Positions 35,651 through 43,356 of a stretch of DNA of 64,000 nucleotides are shown piece by piece (position 1 is the first letter of the stretch; each line of letters begins with the position of its first letter). Source of the DNA: Variovorax beijingensis (GTDB lineage: Bacteria; Pseudomonadota; Gammaproteobacteria; Burkholderiales; Burkholderiaceae_C). A model generated the notes under the pieces. The model made no database searches, was not told the DNA's origin, and saw nothing but the letters and a program-made list of their open reading frames with translations. Location: assembly GCF_003951285.1 (NCBI RefSeq), contig NZ_RXFQ01000014.1, positions 62,001 through 126,000 of the forward strand, in the 5' to 3' direction. The translations under genes and the position numbers were made by a program.

Positions 35651-35726
35651 GTCCGGCTCGCATGGACCCGTCAATATTTGCAGGTCTCAACGAGGAATCC
35701 CTTGACGGCCGCTCCGGAGCGCCACG

Positions 35727-36386
35727 ATGAACCAGCTTTTCGAGGATCGCGCGGATGCCGGGCGCCGCCTGGCCAGGGAACTGCGCAAGATGAATCTGCG
35801 GGATCCGGTCGTATTTGCGCTGCCTCGCGGCGGAGTCCCGGTGGCAGCAGAGGTCGCGCGTGCGCTGCGTGCACCACTCGACCTGCTGCTGGTGCACAAG
35901 ATCGGCGCGCCCGGCCAGCCGGAGGTCGCCGTGGCGGCGGTTGCCGCAGGCGCGCGGCCGGTCGTCGAGGTCTGCAGTGAAACCCTGCGGCTGGCCGGTG
36001 CCTCGCCCGACTACGTGCAGGGCGAGTTGCCGCTTCATCTCGAGGAGATCGAGCGCAGGCGCAGGCTTTACTTGCAGGGGCGTCCATCGCCGCCGGTTGT
36101 GGGCCGGACGGCGGTGCTGGTCGATGATGGAATCGCAACCGGCACCACGGTGCGGGCGGCGCTGCGGAGCCTGCGCGACCGCAGGCCCGAGCGCATCGTC
36201 CTGGCCGTGCCGGTCGCTCCAGCGGCGCAGCTGGAGCGGCTGCGCACGGAGGTGGATGCCCTCGTCTGCCTTCTGACCCCGGAGCCTTTCGTCGCCGTGG
36301 GGGCGTACTACCACCATTTCAATCAGACCACCGACGAACAGGTGATCGCCCTGATGGCCGCGCAGCCGTGGGCGGCCGGGCCGTAG
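35727..36386 (+). CDS. Phosphoribosyltransferase-domain protein
   Basis: A 219-residue protein with the type I PRTase fold. ALPRGGVPVAAEVARAL is the N-terminal loop, and AVLVDDGIATGTTVRAAL is the PRPP-binding motif. The LLVHKIGAPGQPEVAVAAV segment (in part) is typical of the broad family also found fused to dienelactone-hydrolase-like domains. Substrate base unknown. The window also carries two PRPP-synthetase-like genes, so PRPP metabolism is a recurrent theme of the island. Confidence 0.8.
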   Translation: MNQLFEDRADAGRRLARELRKMNLRDPVVFALPRGGVPVAAEVARALRAPLDLLLVHKIGAPGQPEVAVAAVAAGARPVVEVCSETLRLAGASPDYVQGELPLHLEEIERRRRLYLQGRPSPPVVGRTAVLVDDGIATGTTVRAALRSLRDRRPERIVLAVPVAPAAQLERLRTEVDALVCLLTPEPFVAVGAYYHHFNQTTDEQVIALMAAQPWAAGP

Positions 36387-36435
36387 GCCGCGAAGCGGGC
36401 GCCGTCATCGGCAGGGGCCCGCGGCATCGGCCCGG

Positions 36436-37509
36436 TCATGAACCGGCAAGGGCCATGAGCGCCCGCTTCAGGTAGCGGGAAGCCTGCGGCAGCCATTTCT
36501 CCGGATGGCGGGGATCGGGCTCCATCAGGTGCGCGACGCTCAGCCGCGCCCGCATCAGGGCATTCTTCGCGGTGTACAGGCGCAGCAGGGCCGGCGCCGG
36601 CGCGTCGCCCAGGGCCGCAGCGATGCGGGTGCACAGCAGCGGGCCGATCGAGGCGTCGCCCGCCATGTCGCATTCCAGGCCCAGGAAGCACAGTTCGTCG
36701 AACGGGTCGACCTCGCCCAGGCGGGCATCGAACTCGAGCGCGTCGAACACGGCCGGCGGCTCGACGAGGCACACGTGCTCGGCGCGCAGATCGCCGTGGC
36801 CTTCGACCAGGCGGCCCTCGGCCACGCGTGCGCGCAGCAGCCCTTCGTGCAGCGTCAGCGCCTCGTCCGTGGCCTGGCAGGCTTCGCGAACGCGCGGCAG
36901 GGCGAAGGCGGCCCGCTCGAATATGCGCGCGCTGAGCGCGATGCCATGGCGAAGCCGCGCGACATATTCACCCTCGTCGACCGCAGCGCGTACCGCACTG
37001 CGATAGAAGGCCGCCAGCGTGGCGCCGAGCGCGTCGATGTCCTCCGGGCCGAGTTCGCGGCGCCGGATGAGCTCGTCGAGCATGCGGTCCTGCGGCAGCC
37101 GCCGCATGACGACGACCCAGTCCACCGTTTGCCGGCCCGGCTGGAGGTAGGCTTCCGCAACGGCGCTGAGCCTGCCGCCTTGCCATTGCAGCGCCAGCAG
37201 GCCCAGATAGACATCCGGCGCCAGCCGCCGGTTCAGCCGAAGCTCCCTGCGGGCATTGCATTCGCGCGCCTCCACGCTCGAATAGTCGACCGGGGGATAG
37301 ACCACGGGCTTCTTGAGTTTCAGCACCTGCGTCTTGCCCACGAGCACCCATGACATGTGGGTTTCGATGCGTTGCGCCCGCGCGCCCGCATCGTTCGCCG
37401 CGAGAAAGGATTCGAGGCAGCGCAGCTTTGCTTCGATGTCCGGCGCGCGGTCGGCTGGCCGTCCGGCAGCAGCCGAGGGCAAAGGGGCAGGAGTGGCCTG
37501 GGTTTCCAT
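36436..37509 (-). CDS. Aminoglycoside-phosphotransferase-like kinase
   Basis: A 357-residue protein with a protein-kinase-like (APH) fold: VLVGKTQVLKLKKPV as the nucleotide lysine strand, the catalytic loop LVEGHGDLRAEHVCLV (HGDxxxxH) and the metal site FDALEFD. The family is uncharacterised and is often attached to a P-loop kinase domain, which is missing here. It lies 11 bp after a tandem universal stress protein gene, so both are likely transcribed from the box at 38393-38406. Substrate unknown; I would not call it an antibiotic resistance gene. Confidence 0.75.
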   Translation of the reverse strand: METQATPAPLPSAAAGRPADRAPDIEAKLRCLESFLAANDAGARAQRIETHMSWVLVGKTQVLKLKKPVVYPPVDYSSVEARECNARRELRLNRRLAPDVYLGLLALQWQGGRLSAVAEAYLQPGRQTVDWVVVMRRLPQDRMLDELIRRRELGPEDIDALGATLAAFYRSAVRAAVDEGEYVARLRHGIALSARIFERAAFALPRVREACQATDEALTLHEGLLRARVAEGRLVEGHGDLRAEHVCLVEPPAVFDALEFDARLGEVDPFDELCFLGLECDMAGDASIGPLLCTRIAAALGDAPAPALLRLYTAKNALMRARLSVAHLMEPDPRHPEKWLPQASRYLKRALMALAGS

Positions 37510-37520
37510 CGCGAAGGGAC

Positions 37521-38357
37521 TCAGTGGGCCATCCAGACGGGCAGGGTCGCCGATTCCAGCACGCTACGCGTGACACCGCCGAGCACCAGCTCCCTGGCCC
37601 TGTTGTGTCCATAGCAGCCCATGACGATCAGATCGGCACCGACGTCCCCGGCGAGCGACAGCAGGGCCCGGCCTGGTTGCCGTGCCTCGAGACTGCGATG
37701 TTCCTGCGCACGCCCGACGCCGTGCGCCAGCAGGAAGTTGCGCACCGCCGCCATCCCGGGTTCCGGGTCGCCCCCGCCTTCTTCGGCGGCGCAGACCAGG
37801 TGAACCTGCTTCGCCTTGCACAGCACCGGCGCGGCCGTGGCGAGGGCATTCGCGGCCTCGCGGGTGAAGCGCCACGCGACCAGCACCGTATCGAGCTCTG
37901 CCGACGGCGCGCCCGCGTAGGGCACGATCAGGGCCGGCTTGCCACTGCCGAGCAGCGCCGCCTCGACGAAGTCGCCGGGCACGTCGAAGCCGGTGGCATC
38001 GAAGGGGTCGCGCTGCCCCAGCACCATGAGGTCCGCGGTCAGGGCGCGGCGCACGAAGGTCTCGGTGACCGGTTCGCCGCGAAGCTCCTGCCAGTCGCTG
38101 CGGACAGGGCTGTGCTGCAAGGCGCGTTCGAATAGCGCGAGGGCGCTCGCCCGATGATCGGGATCGATCGGCCCTCGCATGGGCATCGCCGGCAGGCCGC
38201 CGGGCAGGGCCAGCGCCGGCAGCACAGGGGGCGTGACCGCGAACAGCGCGGTCATCGCGCACTCGTGGGCCTGTGCGAGCCGATGGGCGAACCGCAACCG
38301 TGTCTCGGCGCGGGCAGTGCCGTCCAGGTGGACAAGGATGGAATGGAGCGAGTTCAT
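37521..38357 (-). CDS. Universal stress protein, tandem UspA domains
   Basis: A 278-residue protein with two Usp repeats. Repeat 1 begins SILVHLDGTARAE and ends LMVLGQRDP...LIVPYAG; repeat 2 begins TVLVAWRFTREAANAL and ends with the ATP-binding GADLIVMGCYGHNRARELVLGG. Only repeat 2 keeps the full G-2X-G-9X-G(S/T) ATP motif. Start ATG 38357 (or ATG 38366) has no Shine-Dalgarno; the FNR box at 38393-38406 and CAGCAT -10 predict a transcript starting at 38358, directly at the start codon. Confidence 0.9.
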   Translation of the reverse strand: MNSLHSILVHLDGTARAETRLRFAHRLAQAHECAMTALFAVTPPVLPALALPGGLPAMPMRGPIDPDHRASALALFERALQHSPVRSDWQELRGEPVTETFVRRALTADLMVLGQRDPFDATGFDVPGDFVEAALLGSGKPALIVPYAGAPSAELDTVLVAWRFTREAANALATAAPVLCKAKQVHLVCAAEEGGGDPEPGMAAVRNFLLAHGVGRAQEHRSLEARQPGRALLSLAGDVGADLIVMGCYGHNRARELVLGGVTRSVLESATLPVWMAH

Positions 38358-38392
38358 GGATGCCATGCTGCGTCGACCCGGTGCGAGGCGCC

Positions 38393-38406
38393 TTGCGCCA
38401 GCGCAA
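38393..38406. promoter_or_regulatory. FNR-type box for the tandem-usp/kinase unit
   Basis: TTGCGccagCGCAA, a perfect dyad of the TTGCG type. CAGCAT (38370-38365) on the minus strand lies in -10 position. Confidence 0.6.
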
Positions 38407-38430
38407 TGAACCGGGGGACGGCTCGCCGCT

Positions 38431-38685
38431 TCAGTGATGGCTCGCGTACCGCATGGCTTGCCGCCGTGCATGGCGCAGTGCCTCGGCGGCCGTGGCGTAC
38501 GGTGCCGCGTCCTCGGGCAGGTGCACCGCCTCTGCAGCCCCGGACCGGCAGATCGCAACGGGTTGGAAAAACGCGCCCACAGGACGCGCAACCAGTTCGC
38601 AGCGCCAGCCCTTCGACTGGAACAGCTGCGACTGCGCGAGGTCCGCTGGCGCGTCTTCGCGGGAGAAGGTGGCGGCGTGGGGCAT
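38431..38685 (-). CDS. Small hypothetical protein, 84 aa
   Basis: Soluble protein without recognised domain: FQSKGWRCELVARPVGAFFQPVAIC in part, then ATAAEALRHARRQAMRYASHH at the C-terminus. The middle looks like a single beta-sheet domain and the tail like an amphipathic helix. It starts five bases after the stop of the host-attachment gene and is surely cotranscribed with it. Function unknown. Confidence 0.6.
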   Translation of the reverse strand: MPHAATFSREDAPADLAQSQLFQSKGWRCELVARPVGAFFQPVAICRSGAAEAVHLPEDAAPYATAAEALRHARRQAMRYASHH

Positions 38686-38690
38686 GGCGC

Positions 38691-39140
38691 TCAGGCCTTT
38701 CCGTCCGATGGCACGGCGATGCGCCGTTCGAGCTCGGTGATTCCCACATGGGAAAGGTCGCGGTCGAGCAAGGCCTGGACGCGCTCGCTCACTGCATGGC
38801 TCAGCTGGGCCCTGAGCTCGCCGATGAAAGGGTTGGACGAAAAGATCAGGAGCGAGCCGAACTTGCCCGCGGCCAGTGCTTCATCCAACTGCTGCGCGAT
38901 CTCCCGGGCGAAGCGCTGATGCTCCTTGCGGTGCGGGTCGCTGCGTGACTCGAACTGGTTGGCGCCATGGCTGTTGTCGGCGGCCTGGCGGCCGGCGCGG
39001 TCGGCCGCGAGTGCGCCGGCGCGCAGGCGGCTTTGCGCGTGGGTGAGGGTTGCGACCGGCACCATCGGCTCGATGGCGGATTTCCGGCTGAAGATGCGCG
39101 CGAGCGCGGCATTCGTGACAACGATCCATTGGGGTTTCAT
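38691..39140 (-). CDS. Host-attachment-family protein
   Basis: A 149-residue protein: WIVVTNAALARIFSRK at the start, DNSHGANQFESRSDPHRKEHQRFAREIAQQLDEAL in the middle (in part), and SLLIFSSNPFIGELRAQLS. This matches the family named after an Agrobacterium attachment gene; structurally it recalls translation-factor (eRF1-like) domains, and its actual role in most bacteria is unknown. Start ATG 39140. FNR-type box 39195-39208 with TAAGCT -10 (39172-39167) predicts a 20-nt leader. Confidence 0.85.
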   Translation of the reverse strand: MKPQWIVVTNAALARIFSRKSAIEPMVPVATLTHAQSRLRAGALAADRAGRQAADNSHGANQFESRSDPHRKEHQRFAREIAQQLDEALAAGKFGSLLIFSSNPFIGELRAQLSHAVSERVQALLDRDLSHVGITELERRIAVPSDGKA

Positions 39141-39194
39141 GGCAGTCTCGCAGGAAGTGACGGCCAAGCTTAGGTCGGCAAGCAACGTCGGGGA

Positions 39195-39208
39195 TTGCGC
39201 TCGATCAA
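39195..39208. promoter_or_regulatory. FNR-type box for the host-attachment operon
   Basis: TTGCGctcgATCAA. TAAGCT on the minus strand at 39172-39167 fits class II spacing; the same hexamer serves the nar promoter. Confidence 0.72.
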
Positions 39209-39236
39209 GTCCGTGCGCGGCCGGCCGCCCCGGGCT

Positions 39237-40505
39237 TCAGCCGGCGAGCAAGCGCTGGTGCCACCAGGCGGCGGTGGCAGCGATCGCAAGGCTCGCGGTC
39301 AAGCTGAGCGCCACACGCAGTGCGTAGCGGCTTCCTCCGGCGACTGCGGCCACCGTGCAGCGCGTGAACGTGTTCGCCGCAATGGCGATCAGCACGCCCC
39401 CGACGAAATGCTCCGTCGTCAGCGCCGCCGCCGCGTGCAGCGATGCCAGTGATGCCACGGGTGCATGCGCGTCAAGCAGCGCGGCGAGTGCGACGCTGAC
39501 GCGCAGGCCGGTGTCGCCGAAGCGCTGCTGCGCCGCGCCGACCAGCAGCGCGGCGAGCGCCAGTGCCAGGGCAACGGCGAGTGCCTCGCGCGGGCGCAGG
39601 GCGCTTCGGGTGGGGATCGGGGGCTCGGCTGCCGGAGCCGGCTTGCGCAGGACGATGGGCAGCAGCCCGACGGTCGCTGCACCCGCCGCGCCCGCCAGGG
39701 CCGTGGGCAGCAGCGCGAGTGCCGCGCTGGGCGACAGGGCGGCGCTCATCATCAGCGCCTGCAGCCAAGTGGCGACCGCGGACAGGGAGGCACCGCTTGC
39801 GAGCAGCGGCGCCTGGCCCGGCTGCTGGCGCGCCCGGCTGCCGAACGATGCGACCGTGGCCGTGCTCGAGACGAAACCCGACAGGAGCCCGGAGCCCAGG
39901 ATGCCGCCTCGCACGCCGAGCCACCGCATCGCGGTCTGGCCCGCCGCCTGGATCGCCATGATCAGCAGCACCAGCGCGGCGAGCGGCCGGGGATTGATGC
40001 CGCCGAGCACCGCGATGGGCATGGAGGGGACCATCGGCAGCACGATGAGCGCGAGTGCAGCCAGCAGGACACCGTCGTGCAGCTCCTGCTCGCTCAGCAG
40101 CTGCGTCGCGAACCGGTGCAGGCGGCTGCGTGCGGCCAGCAGCAAGGCCAGGCCGGTTCCGCATGCGGCCGCCAGCGAGGGAGAGGTGACCGACAGCACG
40201 CCGATCAGGTAGGTTGCGAACAGCGCAATTTCGGTGGTGAGGCCCGGATCGTTCGAGTGGCTCTTCCAATGGGACACCGCCGCGAGCAGCGCGACAAAGC
40301 CTGCCCCGACGGGCACGAGCCCCGGCGCGGGAACAAGCTGCGCCAGTGCGCCGGCCACCGCGGCGATGGCGAAGGTGCGCAATCCCGCGGCCGCGCGGTC
40401 ATTGCCGGCGCCCTTGCGGCGTTCGCGCTCGATGCCGACGAGCAGGCCGATGCCCAGCGCCACGGCAAGGCCGACGATGGCGTCTGGCGGTACGGTGTCG
40501 TTCAT
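39237..40505 (-). CDS. MgtC/SapB-family membrane protein with DUF4010
   Basis: A 422-residue integral membrane protein with 11-13 hydrophobic helices. The N-terminal ~140 residues match MgtC/SapB (LAVALGIGLLVGIERERRKG, AAGLRTFAIAAVAGALAQL in part), and the remainder the DUF4010 domain (SGLLSGFVSSTATVASFGSRA). Transport or regulatory role unknown. It is divergent from the usp gene at 40679 and shares its intergenic FNR box, though no clear -10 is seen in this direction. Confidence 0.83.
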   Translation of the reverse strand: MNDTVPPDAIVGLAVALGIGLLVGIERERRKGAGNDRAAAGLRTFAIAAVAGALAQLVPAPGLVPVGAGFVALLAAVSHWKSHSNDPGLTTEIALFATYLIGVLSVTSPSLAAACGTGLALLLAARSRLHRFATQLLSEQELHDGVLLAALALIVLPMVPSMPIAVLGGINPRPLAALVLLIMAIQAAGQTAMRWLGVRGGILGSGLLSGFVSSTATVASFGSRARQQPGQAPLLASGASLSAVATWLQALMMSAALSPSAALALLPTALAGAAGAATVGLLPIVLRKPAPAAEPPIPTRSALRPREALAVALALALAALLVGAAQQRFGDTGLRVSVALAALLDAHAPVASLASLHAAAALTTEHFVGGVLIAIAANTFTRCTVAAVAGGSRYALRVALSLTASLAIAATAAWWHQRLLAG

Positions 40506-40577
40506 GCGCCCAGTGTCTTTCGATGCGGCGCGTCGTCAAGGCTTGGAACGCGCATCGGACAGATGCCACGTGCTGGC

Positions 40578-40591
40578 TTGATCAGGATCAA
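40578..40591. promoter_or_regulatory. FNR box, perfect palindrome
   Basis: TTGATcaggATCAA. Lies 87 bp upstream of the usp gene (plus) and 72 bp upstream of the MgtC/DUF4010 gene (minus). GATGAT (40613-40618) is the -10 candidate for the plus direction. Confidence 0.8.
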
Positions 40592-40678
40592 TGCAGCCGC
40601 GCCGCGGGAACCGATGATCCATCCGACCTCATCTCTCCCACGCCCGAGGCGCAACGCATCACCAAACGGGGCCATGCC

Positions 40679-41524
40679 ATGAGCTTCAAGACCATTCTCG
40701 TCCACCTCGACCATTCGGACCGCAGTGCGGCGCGTGCGGCGCTGGCGGCCCGCTGGGCCAGGGCGCACGAAAGCCATCTTGTCGGCCTCGTGCCTACGGG
40801 GCTGGTTGACGGCGTGATTCCCGCCGATGCCATCGCCACGGGCATGACCGACTTCATCGCGGAGTCGGCCGACTACCTGCGACGGCGTGCCGAAGCCATC
40901 AGCCGGGAGTTCAGGCAGAGCATCGTGGCGACGGGTTCCCTCTCGTACGAGGTGCGCCTGGTCGATGGCGCGACCATCGATGCCGTGGTGCAGCATGGCC
41001 GTGCGAGCGACCTCGTCGTGCTGGGGCAGGACGACACATCGAACGCGATGGACATCCCGCTGCATGGCCTCGCGGGGCATGTGCTGATGGAGGTGGGGCA
41101 GCCCGTGCTGATCGTGCCTTCCGCCGGGCAGTTCGAGAGCGTCCCACGCAACGCCGTGGTCGCCTGGAACGGCTCGCGGGAGGCCGCCGTCGCGCTCCAT
41201 GCCGCGCTGCCGGCGCTGCGGCGTGCATCCCGCGTGACGCTCGCTTCGTTCCGGCGCCCGAAGGAGGAAGAGGACGATGACCGGCAGCCATCCGCCGCGG
41301 ACATGCTGCGATTCCTGTCGCGGCACGGCATCCAGGCGACGTTCGAGCGGAATGTCACCGGCATCGATATTGCCGACGCGCTGCTGTCGCGCGTCGCCGA
41401 ACTGGGCGCCGACCTGCTCGTGATGGGCGGCTACGGCCACTCGCGGCTGCGCGAGCTGATTCTCGGCGGCGTCACGCGGCAGATCCTCGCGCAGATGACC
41501 GTGCCGGTCCTGACGGCGCACTGA
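40679..41524 (+). CDS. Universal stress protein, tandem UspA domains
   Basis: A 281-residue protein with two Usp repeats: TILVHLDHSDRSAARAAL to SDLVVLGQDD and AVVAWNGSREAAVAL to GADLLVMGGYGHSRLRELILGG. The second repeat has the intact ATP motif. A parologue of the protein encoded at 37521-38357 with the same architecture. Start ATG 40679; ACGGGG about 10 bases upstream. Single-gene unit under a perfect FNR box. Confidence 0.92.
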   Translation: MSFKTILVHLDHSDRSAARAALAARWARAHESHLVGLVPTGLVDGVIPADAIATGMTDFIAESADYLRRRAEAISREFRQSIVATGSLSYEVRLVDGATIDAVVQHGRASDLVVLGQDDTSNAMDIPLHGLAGHVLMEVGQPVLIVPSAGQFESVPRNAVVAWNGSREAAVALHAALPALRRASRVTLASFRRPKEEEDDDRQPSAADMLRFLSRHGIQATFERNVTGIDIADALLSRVAELGADLLVMGGYGHSRLRELILGGVTRQILAQMTVPVLTAH

Positions 41525-41547
41525 AAACGGCGCACCGGCCGGCGAAC

Positions 41548-43224
41548 TCAGCGCACAAGAACGTAGCTGCCCGGCGCGTCGCCGAGCGGCGGGTAGCCGC
41601 GCCGCGGCGATCCCATGGCCGGCGGCCGTCGCCTCGGGCCCGAATGCCGGGCCAGCCACTGATCGAAGCAGGGCCACCAGGAGCCAGCCATCTCCTGCGA
41701 ACGCCCGAGAAATTCGTCCGGCGCCATGTAGGGTGCGTTCCTCGCTCGCTCGAGCACCCGGTGGCTGCGGTGCGGGTGGCCCGGTTCGCTCAGGATGCCG
41801 GCGTTGTGGCCACCCTCCGTGAGCACGAAGGTGACTTCGGCATCGCACAGCAGATGGATCTTGTACACCGATCGCCAGGGCGCCACGTGGTCGGTGCGGG
41901 TGCCGAGCGCGAACACGGGAATGTCGATGTCGTTCAGCGAGACCGGCCGCCCGTCGACCAGGTAGTGGCCCGCGGCCAGCGCATTCTCGAGGAAGAGGCT
42001 GCGCAGGTAGTCCGAATGCATGCGGTAGGGCATGCGCGTGCCGTCCGCGTTCCACGCCATCAGGTCGGTCATCGGCACGCGCTCGCCCAGCAGGTAGTTG
42101 CGTACCATCGGCGCCCAGACCAGATCGCCGGGGCGCAGCGCCTGGAAAGCCGCCGCCATCTGCTGCGCGTCCAGATAACCCTGTCGCGACATGATGTCTT
42201 CCAGGAACGCGAGCTGGCTTTCGTCGATGAAGAGCCCCAGTTCGCCGGGCTCGGTGAAGTCCGTTTGCGCGGCCAGCAGGGTGAGCGTGGCCAGACGGTC
42301 GTCCCGGTCCCGCGCCATGGCGGCCGCGGCGATGGCCATCAGGGTCCCGCCGAGGCAGTAGCCCACGGCATGGATGCGGCGTTGGGGCGCCACGGCCTCG
42401 ACCGCGTCGAGGCTGGCCATGATGCCCAGGCGCAGGTACTCGGCCATGCCGAGCTGCGCATCCGCCGCTGCGGGGTTCTTCCAGGACATCGCGAAGACCG
42501 TGTACCCCTGGGCCACGAGATGGCGGATCAGCGAGTTGTGCGGCGAGAGGTCGAGCACGTAGTACTTCATGATCCAGGCGCTGACGACCAGGACCGGCTC
42601 TGCATGCACCGTCGGCGTGGCCGGGGCGTACTGGATGAGCTCGATCAGCTCGTTGCGCAGGATGACCTTTCCCGGCGTGAGCGCGACTTCGTGCCCGGGC
42701 CGGAACGATGCGGCCTCGGCGGGCGGCGGACCCCATGCCGCGCGGCCCGCATCCTCGATCCAGTGCACCGCGCCGCTCGCCAGGCTGCCGCCGCCGGTCT
42801 CGGCGATCCGCTGCAGCACCTGCGGATTGGTGATCGCGTAGTTGGCGGGCGACAGCAGTTCCAGCCACTGCCGTGCCATGAAGGCCACCAGCTGCTCATG
42901 ATGCCGGTCCACGCCGGGCACGCCGTGGATGAAGGTGCACAGCCGGTGGGCGAGGGTCTCGTGGACCTGGCGGTACTGGCTGAACGGCCACCCATCCCAT
43001 TCCTTTCCCGACAGGCGCGGCTCATGCACCTGGCCGGGTGTGCCGACGGCGGCCGCGTCGATGGCGATGCGCGCCGTGCGCCCGGGCTGGGTTGCGAGGT
43101 GAATGGCCCAGTCGGACCACGCCAGCATCCGGGCGGCGGGCGACATGCCTCCACCCACGTGTCCCCAGAAGGCGTGCAGGGTTCTGTCCAGCTCGTCGGG
43201 CGCTTCAATCACGGCAGCGCCCAT
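41548..43224 (-). CDS. phaC: Polyhydroxyalkanoate synthase (PhaC-like)
   Basis: About 558 residues of the alpha/beta-hydrolase PHA synthase family. N-terminal HEPRLSGKEWDGWPFSQYRQ matches the class I start (dnRFxxxxW region), and GYCLGG holds the catalytic cysteine (Cys ~290). Also VLVVSAWIMKYYVLDLSPHNSLIRHL in part and the C-terminal histidine region EGGHNAGIL. Start is uncertain: ATG 43224 chosen; TTG 43242 is possible. An FNR-type box at 43309-43322 with a TACATT -10 at 43286-43281 predicts a start at 43274. Makes PHA storage polymer from hydroxyacyl-CoA, here under low-oxygen control. Confidence 0.88.
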   Translation of the reverse strand: MGAAVIEAPDELDRTLHAFWGHVGGGMSPAARMLAWSDWAIHLATQPGRTARIAIDAAAVGTPGQVHEPRLSGKEWDGWPFSQYRQVHETLAHRLCTFIHGVPGVDRHHEQLVAFMARQWLELLSPANYAITNPQVLQRIAETGGGSLASGAVHWIEDAGRAAWGPPPAEAASFRPGHEVALTPGKVILRNELIELIQYAPATPTVHAEPVLVVSAWIMKYYVLDLSPHNSLIRHLVAQGYTVFAMSWKNPAAADAQLGMAEYLRLGIMASLDAVEAVAPQRRIHAVGYCLGGTLMAIAAAAMARDRDDRLATLTLLAAQTDFTEPGELGLFIDESQLAFLEDIMSRQGYLDAQQMAAAFQALRPGDLVWAPMVRNYLLGERVPMTDLMAWNADGTRMPYRMHSDYLRSLFLENALAAGHYLVDGRPVSLNDIDIPVFALGTRTDHVAPWRSVYKIHLLCDAEVTFVLTEGGHNAGILSEPGHPHRSHRVLERARNAPYMAPDEFLGRSQEMAGSWWPCFDQWLARHSGPRRRPPAMGSPRRGYPPLGDAPGSYVLVR

Positions 43225-43308
43225 CCGGACAAGAGAAGACAATCATTCGAACATTGCGCATGGCGCCTCCGGTTTCCCCGAATGTAGTGACCGCATGCGG
43301 CCGCTGCC

Positions 43309-43322
43309 TTGCGCTCGCTCAA
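43309..43322. promoter_or_regulatory. FNR-type box between phaC and the P-type ATPase gene
   Basis: TTGCGctcgCTCAA. Minus: TACATT in -10 position for phaC. Plus: centre exactly 41.5 bp from ATG 43357 with CACGAT as -10, so the ATPase mRNA may be leaderless. Confidence 0.65.
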
Positions 43323-43356
43323 GGTCCGGATCGCCCACGGCATGCACGATGGCCGG

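Noticed and set aside
36436..37509. Aminoglycoside resistance gene
   Set aside because: Only the general kinase fold is shared; context and sequence give no support for drug modification.
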